A DNA stretch of 64,000 nucleotides from JAGRKR01 sp041397725 (GTDB taxonomy: Bacteria > Pseudomonadota > Alphaproteobacteria > Rhizobiales > Hyphomicrobiaceae), in NCBI GenBank assembly GCA_041397725.1, contig JAWKVZ010000004.1, forward strand, positions 124,001 to 188,000. Reading direction: 5' to 3'. The notes under the pieces are model-generated. The model did no database searches, had not been told where the DNA came from, and saw only the letters and a program-made list of their open reading frames with translations. Each line of letters opens with the position of its first letter. Position 1 is the first letter of the stretch. Shown one piece after another: positions 9,043 to 16,800 of the stretch. A program made the position numbers and the translations under genes.

Positions 9043-10575
9043 ATGACGTCGCTCGGCGGCATGTTTTCGAGCTGGCTCGGCGTCGTCGGCTATCAGGCGG
9101 CCGGTTTTCTGGCGACGGCCCTGACGGCCATCGTCGCCGTCGGCGTCGTGCCGCCGCACGTCTTCGGCGACTACTGGATCCTGCTATCGATCGTGCAGAT
9201 CGTCTCAGGCTTCTGTCTGTCCTGGGTCGCGCAGTCCCTGCTGCCCTTTGCGCGCGCCGAGATCAACGCGGGCGGCAGCGGCCTCGTCTCGCTTTCCACG
9301 GCCGTGGCGCTGCAAGCCGCCATCCTCGGACCCATCCTGCTCGTCGGCTGGCTGGCGCGCCCCCTGCTCTCCCACGTCGTCGACATCACACCGGCAGTGT
9401 TCACGGCGCTCGCCCTCGCGGTGCTCCTCAATGCCATCTTCGAGACGACGAGCTATGGCCTGCAGGCCCGCGAGCGCTTCCAGGGCCTCGGGCGTGGCGC
9501 CGCCCTGAGCAAGCTCGGCCCGCTCGCCGCCGTCCTCGCGATCGGGGCCGGCGTAACAGCCAGCCCGCTCGTGCTGCTGCTGGGGTTCGCCGGCGGGATT
9601 GGCGCCGGCTTCCTGGCGATCGTCGGCGCCCTGCCCGCGCGCCACCCGCATCCCTCGGCGCCGACGCTGGCGCGCGCCAGGGAGATCGGGGCCTATGGCT
9701 GGCGACTGCCGCTGGCGATCGGCGTCGGCCTCGCCGCCGCCTGGATGCACGTCTGGTTCGTTCGCGTCTACGTCGGCGCCGATGCGGCAGGCACGTATAG
9801 CTGGGCCGCCTCAATTCACGCACTGGTGGGCGCCGTACTCATGCCGCTCTCCGCGGTGATCGCGCCCCACATGATGGATCTCGTCTTCACGGAGCAGCAC
9901 GAGGCCTCGCGCCAGCGCGTCCGCATCTTTCTCGCAGCCACCGCCCTCACCGTAATCGCCGCCCCAACGGGGCTGGCACTCGTCCGCCTGCTCGCCGGCG
10001 CGCTGCCGGAACGCTACGCCGATGCCGGCCCTATCCTGGTTCTGCTGCTGACGGCGGTGCCCGCCCAGTTGATCAGCTATCTGGCGAGCCCGCTGCTGCG
10101 TGCGAGCTCGTCGATGATCGGCCGCGTCGTTGCCGTGAACGTGCTGATGGCCGTCCTGAGCGTGCCGCTCAATCTCGTCCTCACGCCACGGCTCGGCGGC
10201 ATCGGCGCGGCGCTTTCCCTGAGCCTGTCGACGTGGGCCGGAGCGCTGCTCATCACCGCCCTCTCCGATGACATGATCGGAGCAGCGCGTGATGCGACCC
10301 GGCGCAAGCTCGCGCAACTTGCCTTGGGCGGGACGATCTCGCTTGCCACGGGCCTCCTCGCCATCCGCCTCGGGGCCGGCGCGGCGCTCGCCTGCGGCGT
10401 GCTGCTTTCCTTCGCGCTGCTGCTCACCGCGCGCTGGCTCGGGCTCCTTTCCCCGCTCGCCAAGCTCAGGTTGCACCTGGGTTTTCTGCCGCATGCTCCG
10501 CGGCTGGTATTGACCCGCTTTCTCGACTGGTGCGATGTAGGCGCGGAGAATCGGCGCTGCCACGGGGCGGGTTGA
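9043..10575 (+). CDS. oligosaccharide flippase (Wzx-like, MATE/PST family)
   Basis: This roughly 510-residue protein is almost entirely hydrophobic, with about 12-14 predicted membrane segments separated by short basic loops, such as the one around RARERFQGLGRG. This fits a polysaccharide transporter of the Wzx/MurJ-like superfamily, which flips undecaprenyl-linked repeat units across the inner membrane. I chose the ATG at 9043 because AGGGA lies about ten bases upstream and the hydrophobic region begins directly after it; the open frame continues upstream only through DNA that codes for the amidotransferase in another frame. The C-terminal tail is basic. It is the only export gene in the cluster. 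Confidence 0.8.
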   Translation: MTSLGGMFSSWLGVVGYQAAGFLATALTAIVAVGVVPPHVFGDYWILLSIVQIVSGFCLSWVAQSLLPFARAEINAGGSGLVSLSTAVALQAAILGPILLVGWLARPLLSHVVDITPAVFTALALAVLLNAIFETTSYGLQARERFQGLGRGAALSKLGPLAAVLAIGAGVTASPLVLLLGFAGGIGAGFLAIVGALPARHPHPSAPTLARAREIGAYGWRLPLAIGVGLAAAWMHVWFVRVYVGADAAGTYSWAASIHALVGAVLMPLSAVIAPHMMDLVFTEQHEASRQRVRIFLAATALTVIAAPTGLALVRLLAGALPERYADAGPILVLLLTAVPAQLISYLASPLLRASSSMIGRVVAVNVLMAVLSVPLNLVLTPRLGGIGAALSLSLSTWAGALLITALSDDMIGAARDATRRKLAQLALGGTISLATGLLAIRLGAGAALACGVLLSFALLLTARWLGLLSPLAKLRLHLGFLPHAPRLVLTRFLDWCDVGAENRRCHGAG

Positions 10576-10579
10576 AGCG

Positions 10580-11080
10580 ATGGTACGATCCCTCCTGAAG
10601 GGCATGGGTTATCCTGCTGGCGCCGGCGTGTCCGTATGGCTCGTCAACGTGTTGTTCCAGCGCCTGGCGAGAATCGATGCGGACTGCCGCTACAGCAAGC
10701 ACTTCTCCACGCGCGTGCTGCATCCGGCGGGGCTGGTCGTGGAGAACGACTGCGTCAAGGTGCGCACGAGCCTGGCGGTCAGCGGCGGATGCTATATCAA
10801 CTGCGCCGATGGACTGTGGATCGGTCAGGGCACGATCTGGGCCCCGAACGTGGCCATCGTCTCACAGACGCACGACATCAACGACTTCGACAAGGCGCCG
10901 CCGACCAAGGGCATCCGTATCGGCCGTGACTGCTGGATCGGCTTCGGTGCGGTACTGCTGCCGGGCATCACGCTGGGCGACCGCACCATCGTCGGCGCCA
11001 ATGCCGTCGTGCGCCGCTCGTTTCCGGAGGGAGGCGTCGTGATCGCCGGCATGCCGGCCGACATCGTTCGCCGCATCTGA
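10580..11080 (+). CDS. hexapeptide-repeat acyltransferase (WcaF/LacA-like)
   Basis: The 166-residue protein consists mainly of left-handed beta-helix repeats, seen as the pattern GLWIGQGTIWAPNVAIVSQTHD and IRIGRDCWIGFGAVLLPGITLGDRTIVGANAVV. The His in SQTHD is at the position used as catalytic base in the maltose/galactoside acetyltransferase family. Such enzymes use acetyl-CoA to O-acetylate a sugar; in this cluster the target is probably the repeat unit. It starts five bases after the flippase stop and ends twelve bases before the next gene, so it belongs to the same operon. Confidence 0.8.
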   Translation: MVRSLLKGMGYPAGAGVSVWLVNVLFQRLARIDADCRYSKHFSTRVLHPAGLVVENDCVKVRTSLAVSGGCYINCADGLWIGQGTIWAPNVAIVSQTHDINDFDKAPPTKGIRIGRDCWIGFGAVLLPGITLGDRTIVGANAVVRRSFPEGGVVIAGMPADIVRRI

Positions 11081-11091
11081 GGCATTGACGG

Positions 11092-12192
11092 ATGGATCTC
11101 GCGCTGCTGCCGCTCTTGAGATGCCCGGTCGGTGGAGGCCCCCTCGAGCTGCGCGTCATTACGCCGAGCGGTGAGGGCGTCGAGACGGGCGTGCTCTATT
11201 CGCGCAGGACGCGGCACTGGTACCCGATCATCAATCACGTGCCGGTCATGCTGACGTTCCGCACCGCGCTGGTGGAGGCCTTCGCGCGCGACCACGCCGG
11301 CGTGCTGGCCGAGATCGGCGATTGCCGCGCACCGGATCAGTCGCCGATGCCCGGCGAGCGCTCGGTGCAGGCCACCTTCACCGAGGAATGGTCCGCCCTC
11401 GGCGACGACGACCACACCTTCGTCTACACCGACGACCAGCTCGAGGCGCTGCACCGTGACGTCTGGCTGCGCATGACCGATGACGAGCGCGCAGCGATCA
11501 CGTCCGTGCTCAATGTCGGCATCGGCTTCGGCAAGGAGACGCGCGTTCTCGCCGACCTGTTCGCAAACGCGATGACCGTCGGCGTCGATCTCAATCTGGC
11601 GCTCGTCTCGGCCGGCAAGCTGCTCGCCGGCATCCCGCGCACGCACGCCGTCGTGGCGTCGCTCTTCCGCCTGCCGTTCGAGGCCAGCGCGTTCGACCAC
11701 GTCCACAGCCAGGGCGTGATCCACCACACGTATTCGACCAAGGCCGCCTTCGATGCCATCGCGCCGCTGGTGAAGCCGCGGGGCAGCCTGTTCATCTGGG
11801 TCTACGGGGCCGAGGACGCCCATGTCGTGCCGGGCCTGCGCGGCTGGATGGTCTGGCTCTACTGGGTGATCACGCACCGCATCTTCCGACCGGTGCTCAG
11901 CCGCAGCCCGGCGGCGGTCCGGCGCGTCGCCATGTATGCCATCGCCGGCGTTCTGCACCCCTTCCTCAAGCTCAGGAACCCCCGCGGTAAGGACTGGCGC
12001 TTCGTCAACACGCTGCACGGTCTCTACGACTCCATGACCCCGCGCTATGCGCATCAGCACGGCTTCAACGAGGTCGTCGAGTGGTTCGAGGATGCCGGCT
12101 TCGAGCCGCGCCTGCAATCGCCCGCCACCTATCGCAAGCTGATGGGCAGCCGGCTGCTCGGCGTCGGTGTCAATGGCCGGCGGAAGGCCTAG
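11092..12192 (+). CDS. methyltransferase with an N-terminal Trm112-like segment
   Basis: The 366-residue protein begins with LLPLLRCPVGGGPLELRV followed by YPIINHVPVMLTF, the layout of the small Trm112-like domain that often precedes sugar methyltransferases. Only one cysteine remains of the usual zinc-binding set. A class I methyltransferase core follows, with NVGIGFGKETRVLAD (about residues 140-155) and HSQGVIHHTYSTKAAFDAIAPLVKPRG. The glycine-rich motif I is atypical (GIGFG instead of GxGxG). The second half resembles the first methyltransferase of the cluster (4143-4955). It probably modifies the glycan. It ends three bases before the second amidotransferase. Confidence 0.75.
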   Translation: MDLALLPLLRCPVGGGPLELRVITPSGEGVETGVLYSRRTRHWYPIINHVPVMLTFRTALVEAFARDHAGVLAEIGDCRAPDQSPMPGERSVQATFTEEWSALGDDDHTFVYTDDQLEALHRDVWLRMTDDERAAITSVLNVGIGFGKETRVLADLFANAMTVGVDLNLALVSAGKLLAGIPRTHAVVASLFRLPFEASAFDHVHSQGVIHHTYSTKAAFDAIAPLVKPRGSLFIWVYGAEDAHVVPGLRGWMVWLYWVITHRIFRPVLSRSPAAVRRVAMYAIAGVLHPFLKLRNPRGKDWRFVNTLHGLYDSMTPRYAHQHGFNEVVEWFEDAGFEPRLQSPATYRKLMGSRLLGVGVNGRRKA

Positions 12193-12195
12193 GCC

Positions 12196-14145
12196 ATGTG
12201 CGGCATCGGTGGCCTTCTGGATCTCGCCCCCATCGATGGCCTCGCAGCCAAGCTGAACGCGCTATCCAGTCTGCAGAGCCACCGCGGCCCCGACGATCTC
12301 GGCTTCCTGACCTGGCGCGATGGTGAGGCCGCGCACGTCGGCCGCGACGCCGCACGCATGGCGCCCGGTCGCCTCGCACTGGTCCACCGGCGCCTCTCCA
12401 TCCTCGACCTGTCCCCGCTCGGCGCACAGCCCATGTTGAGCGCCTCCGGCAGGCAGGCCATCGTCTTCAACGGCGAGATCTACAATTACCGAGAGCTCAA
12501 GGCCGAGCTGGAAGCCGTCGGCCATCGCTTCGTCTCGACCAGCGACACGGAGGTGCTGCTCGCGATCCTCGGGCGGGACGGCATCGCCGGTCTCAAGCGG
12601 CTGGTCGGCATGTACGCCTTCGCCTACGCGGACTTCGACAGCCGCACTCTGGTGCTGGCGCGCGACCCGTTCGGCATCAAGCCCCTGCACTATGTGTGTC
12701 GCGAAGGGCGGCTCGCGTTCGCCTCGACGATCACGCCGCTGCTCGCCATCGGCGCGGCACGCCAGCTCGCCGACCGGGCCGCGCTCTTCAGCTTCCTGCG
12801 CCATGGCGTCACGAACGCGGCGGGCGTCACGGTCTTCGCCGACGTGCGCGAAGTCGAGCCCGGCTCCGTGCTCGAGGTACCGCTCGATGCACCGGGCGCG
12901 CCGCGGACACGGCCTCACGCCCAACCCACGCTGACAGGACCGGCGCGGAAAATCTCGGCCGGCGAGGCGGCGGACGAGCTGCGCGCCATCCTCGTGCGCA
13001 ACGTCGAGCTGCACCTGCGCGCCGACGTGCCATGCGCCGCCGCGCTCTCGGGCGGCGTCGACTCGAGCGGCATCGTCACACTCATGCGCCGCCAGCTCGG
13101 AGACGCGGCGCCGCTCGACGTTTTCACGTATGTCGCCGACGCGGCGCACCTGAGCGAGCGACGCTATGCCGGCATCGTCGCCGAGGCCGCCGGCGCCCGC
13201 GTGCACGAGGTGCATCTCGACCCCGACCGGCTCGCCGGCGAAATCGACGATCTCATCCGCCACCAGGAGCAACCCTTCACCACGACCAGTATGTGGGCGC
13301 AAGCGCACGTGTACCGGGCGGCGCACGATGCCGGCTTCAAGATCGTGCTCGACGGCCAGGGGGCCGACGAGGTGCTGGCAGGCTACGCCGCCTTTCGTCC
13401 GGCGCGGCTCGAAGGATTGCTGCGGCGTGGCCGCCTGCTCGAGGCTGGCGCACTCCTGCGGCAATTGCCGTCCGCTTCGGCCGTCGCACTCGTGCAGGCG
13501 GCTGGCGGCCTGCTGCCGGGATCGGCCCGCAGCCTCGCGCGCCGCCTGATCGGGCGGCCCGTCGTGCCGGACTGGCTCGACGCCCGCTGGTTCGGGCCGG
13601 CCGCCGGCGAGCTTGCGCCCGCCACGAGCGCTGCCACAGCGCCATCGCCGTTACAGGCGGCCCTCAGGACCGCCGTCGTCGGCAGCAGCCTGCCGATGCT
13701 CCTGCGCTACGCCGACCGCAACGCCATGGCCGTCTCCGTCGAGAACCGCGTGCCATTCCTGACGGGCGAGCTGGTGTCGTTCGCCTTCGGCCTGCCCGAC
13801 GAGATCCTGATCGATCGCCAGGGCACGCTGAAGCGCGTCCTGCGCGATGCCCTGCGGGGGCTGGTGCCGGACGCCGTGCTCGACCGCCGCGACAAGATCG
13901 GCTTCGAGACGCCCGAGGCGCAATGGTTCGCCCGGCACGAGAGCGTGCGCCGCATTGCCAGCGAGGCCGCGGCGCTACCGCTGCCGCCCTGCTTCACGGC
14001 AGCCATCCGCGAGGAGATCGGCGCACTCGGGCGCGGCACGCGCCCCTATGCGCCATACCTCTGGCGCGCCATCAACGTCATCCGCTGGAGCGCGCTCTTC
14101 GACGTTGCCTTCGACGATTGCCCCGGCTCGGAGGCGGCGGCATGA
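12196..14145 (+). CDS. asparagine synthetase B-like glutamine amidotransferase (copy 2 of 3)
   Basis: The 649-residue protein begins with MCGIGG, keeping the catalytic Cys2, and has HRGPDDLG and FNGEIYNY of the glutaminase domain. The ATP-pyrophosphatase loop ALSGGVDSSG lies near residue 283. Both active sites therefore look intact. It is clearly divergent from the copies at 7095 and 16801, with different insertions between the domains, so this is not a recent tandem duplication. By context it is probably a sugar amidotransferase. Its TGA overlaps the ATG of the next glycosyltransferase (ATGA at 14142-14145). Confidence 0.85.
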   Translation: MCGIGGLLDLAPIDGLAAKLNALSSLQSHRGPDDLGFLTWRDGEAAHVGRDAARMAPGRLALVHRRLSILDLSPLGAQPMLSASGRQAIVFNGEIYNYRELKAELEAVGHRFVSTSDTEVLLAILGRDGIAGLKRLVGMYAFAYADFDSRTLVLARDPFGIKPLHYVCREGRLAFASTITPLLAIGAARQLADRAALFSFLRHGVTNAAGVTVFADVREVEPGSVLEVPLDAPGAPRTRPHAQPTLTGPARKISAGEAADELRAILVRNVELHLRADVPCAAALSGGVDSSGIVTLMRRQLGDAAPLDVFTYVADAAHLSERRYAGIVAEAAGARVHEVHLDPDRLAGEIDDLIRHQEQPFTTTSMWAQAHVYRAAHDAGFKIVLDGQGADEVLAGYAAFRPARLEGLLRRGRLLEAGALLRQLPSASAVALVQAAGGLLPGSARSLARRLIGRPVVPDWLDARWFGPAAGELAPATSAATAPSPLQAALRTAVVGSSLPMLLRYADRNAMAVSVENRVPFLTGELVSFAFGLPDEILIDRQGTLKRVLRDALRGLVPDAVLDRRDKIGFETPEAQWFARHESVRRIASEAAALPLPPCFTAAIREEIGALGRGTRPYAPYLWRAINVIRWSALFDVAFDDCPGSEAAA

Positions 14146-15470
14146 GGATCCTTCTGCTGGCTCACGCGTTCGCGCCGTTCAACGCCAGCGGTGCGGTCCG
14201 CGCCGTCAAGCTGGCGGAACATCTGCTCGCCACCGGACACGATGTGCGCGTCATCACCGGCACGCCGCACCCCTATCCCGAGACGCTGGCGACCACGTTT
14301 CCGGCCGATCGCGTCACCGCCACTCCCTGGCTGCGGGTCGAGGCTCCACTCGACGCGCTGCGACGCCAGCTCGGCCATCGCGTGGGGCGCACCTCCGCCC
14401 CCGCCTCGCCCGGCGGTCGCTCGCGGCCATCGCTCGCCGCGCGCGGTGTCCTCGCCTATCGCAACGTGCTGTCCGTGCCCGACCCGCAGATCGGTTGGCT
14501 GCCGTATGCGGTCGCGGCGGGGCGACGCCTGATCGAGAACTGGCGGCCCGAGCTCATCTATTCGACGGCGCTTCCCTTCGCGAGCCACATGGTCGCCGCG
14601 CGGCTCGCAAAGCGCGCCGGCTGCCCCTGGGTCGGCGAGTTCCGCGACCTTTTCTCCGCCAACCCCTATAGCGACGTCTGGCCCTGGCGCGCCCGTCTCG
14701 ACACCCGGATCGAGCGCCGCGTCATGGCGTCGGCGAGCGCCGTCGTTTCAGTGTCGCCGCAGATGACCAGCTATCTCGCAGACCTTCATGCCAAGCCGGC
14801 CGTGACGGTCATGAACGGCTTCGACCCCGCCGATTTCGCGCGCGCACCCGACATGACCGGGATGTTCGACGCCCGCAGGATCGCCATCGTCTACACGGGC
14901 ATCATCTATCCGGGCCGCCGCGATCCAGCGGCGCTGATCGCTGCCCTGGCGATGCTCGGCGAGACGCGGCAGGCGTTCGACGTACGCTTCTACGGACCGC
15001 CGGCGGATGCCGTGATGCCCGCGGCCCGCGCTGCCGGTGTCGACGATGTCGTCTCCGTCCATCCGCCCGTGCCCTATCTGCAGTCGCTCGGTTTGCAGAA
15101 GGCCGCCGATGTCCTGCTGCTGCTGCTCTGGGACAGCCCGCTCGAAAAGGGGGTGCTGACGGGCAAGCTCTTCGAGTACATCGGCGCCGGCCGGAGCATC
15201 CTCTCGCTCGGCTGCCTCGACGGTGCGGCGGCGGAACTCGTCCGTGCGCACGACCTCGGCCTCGCAGCCACGGACCCGGCCATTATCGCCGACTGGCTGG
15301 GGGCGCGCGCGCGCGCTAAGACGACCGGCACCACCACGCCACCGGCCAGCCGACCCGATCCCGTCTCGCTCTTCTCGCGCCGCGCCCAATTCGAGCAGCT
15401 CGAGCGATTCCTGACGGCCCAGGGTTTGCTGAGCGCACCGCAGGCCCATGGGGCGCGCACGGCGTCATGA
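14142..15470 (+). CDS. glycosyltransferase, GT4-type
   Basis: The 442-residue protein starts with MRILLLAHAFAPFNASGAVRAVKLAEHL, the first strand and loop of a GT-B enzyme. It continues with a typical WVGEFRDLFSANPY segment and the donor domain IAIVYTGIIYPGRRDPAALIAAL. The donor-site region is LTGKLFEYIGAGRSILSLG. The start overlaps the upstream amidotransferase stop. A (GC)n tract occurs near its 3' end at 15302-15316. The sugar specificity is unknown. Confidence 0.85.
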   Translation: MRILLLAHAFAPFNASGAVRAVKLAEHLLATGHDVRVITGTPHPYPETLATTFPADRVTATPWLRVEAPLDALRRQLGHRVGRTSAPASPGGRSRPSLAARGVLAYRNVLSVPDPQIGWLPYAVAAGRRLIENWRPELIYSTALPFASHMVAARLAKRAGCPWVGEFRDLFSANPYSDVWPWRARLDTRIERRVMASASAVVSVSPQMTSYLADLHAKPAVTVMNGFDPADFARAPDMTGMFDARRIAIVYTGIIYPGRRDPAALIAALAMLGETRQAFDVRFYGPPADAVMPAARAAGVDDVVSVHPPVPYLQSLGLQKAADVLLLLLWDSPLEKGVLTGKLFEYIGAGRSILSLGCLDGAAAELVRAHDLGLAATDPAIIADWLGARARAKTTGTTTPPASRPDPVSLFSRRAQFEQLERFLTAQGLLSAPQAHGARTAS

Positions 15471-15494
15471 AGCATGCTATGGAGCCGGGGGGCC

Positions 15495-16799
15495 ATGGAC
15501 GAGCGCATGCGCCATGCCCGCAGCACGTCTCGCACGAGCAGCGAGGCAAGTGAGCGCCCGATGGATCGTCTCGACATCCTCTACGTGATCTCGTCGCTCG
15601 CCGTCGGCGGCTCTGAGCGTCAGCTCTCGGCACTCGCCAGCCGCCTGGCGGAGCGCGGCCATCGCATCACGATCTTCTGTCTCTATGGCGCCGGTCCCTA
15701 TGCCGACGGACCGCGCAGCAAGGGCGTGACGATCATCGCGCCCCGCCGGGGCCCGCGCGGACCCGTCGCCGGTCCCCTCGCCAGACTCGCCAGCGGCGGC
15801 GCACTTCTGGTGACGGTGACGCGCCTGTTTCTGCTGATGCTCGTCAAGCGCCCGCGCATCGTGCACTTCTTCGGGCCGCCGGCCTATCTGACGGGTGGCC
15901 TCTCCGCCATCGCGGCGGGCCTGCGCCATCGCATTTTCAGCCGGCGCTCCCTCAACGACTACCAGCTCAAGCGTCCGCGGCTGGCGCGCCTCGAGCATCG
16001 CCTGCACGGGCGCATGAGCGCCGTCCTCGGCAATTCCCGCGCCGTCACCGCCCAACTGCTCGCGGAGGGGGTGGAGCCGGCGCGGCTCGGCCTCATCTCT
16101 AACGGCATCGACCTCGCGCCATTCGCGGTTGCCGTCGATCGCGCCACCGTCCGCGACAGCGTCGGCACGGGACGCCGCGACCTCGTCATCATGATCCTCG
16201 CCAACCTCATCCCCTACAAGGGCCACGCCGATCTCCTCACGGCGCTCGCCGGCATAAAGGATCGCCTGCCGCCCGGCTGGCGACTCTGGATTGTGGGCCG
16301 CGACGACGGCCTCGGAGCGGCGCTCAGGCAGCAGGCGACAACGCTCGGCGTGCTGGAGAACATGCGCTTCCTCGGGGCGCGCAGCGACGTACCGGCGCTC
16401 CTCGCCAGCGCCGACATCGCTGTCTCGGCTTCGCACGAGGAAGGCTTCTCGAATGCGGTGACCGAAGCGATGGCCGCCGCCCGCCCGGTCGTGGCGACGG
16501 CTGCCGGCGGCAACGCGGAGGCCGTCACGGACGGCGTCACGGGCTTCGTCGTCCCGGTGCGCGATGAGCAGGCCATGGGGCGGGCGCTGCTTACGCTGGC
16601 GCTCGATCCGGAACTGGCGCGGAACATGGGAGCGGCCGGACGCGAGCGGGTGGCCCGCGAGCTCGGCATGGAGGAATGCGTGCTGCGGCACGAGCGGCTT
16701 TACGAGGCGGTGCTGGCCGGGCGGCCGGTGGCCGAAGCTCTCTCGACCGCGCCTGCCACACCGGCGGCGTCGGAGCCTCGCGCGGGGGGCGCCGACTGA
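15495..16799 (+). CDS. glycosyltransferase, GT4-type
   Basis: This GT-B protein has the start region LDILYVISSLAVGGSERQLSALASRLAERGH, with the GGSE acceptor-binding loop, and a donor domain with IMILANLIPYKGHADLLTAL and SASHEEGFSNAVTEAMAAARPVVATAAGGNAE. The EGFSNAVTEAMA segment carries the conserved glutamates that bind the sugar nucleotide. I chose the ATG at 15495 because GGAG lies ten bases upstream. The homologous part only begins at the ATG at 15561, and an in-frame ATG at 15474 also exists, so the N-terminus is uncertain. It is followed after one base by the third amidotransferase. Confidence 0.85.
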   Translation: MDERMRHARSTSRTSSEASERPMDRLDILYVISSLAVGGSERQLSALASRLAERGHRITIFCLYGAGPYADGPRSKGVTIIAPRRGPRGPVAGPLARLASGGALLVTVTRLFLLMLVKRPRIVHFFGPPAYLTGGLSAIAAGLRHRIFSRRSLNDYQLKRPRLARLEHRLHGRMSAVLGNSRAVTAQLLAEGVEPARLGLISNGIDLAPFAVAVDRATVRDSVGTGRRDLVIMILANLIPYKGHADLLTALAGIKDRLPPGWRLWIVGRDDGLGAALRQQATTLGVLENMRFLGARSDVPALLASADIAVSASHEEGFSNAVTEAMAAARPVVATAAGGNAEAVTDGVTGFVVPVRDEQAMGRALLTLALDPELARNMGAAGRERVARELGMEECVLRHERLYEAVLAGRPVAEALSTAPATPAASEPRAGGAD

Positions 16800-16800
16800 T

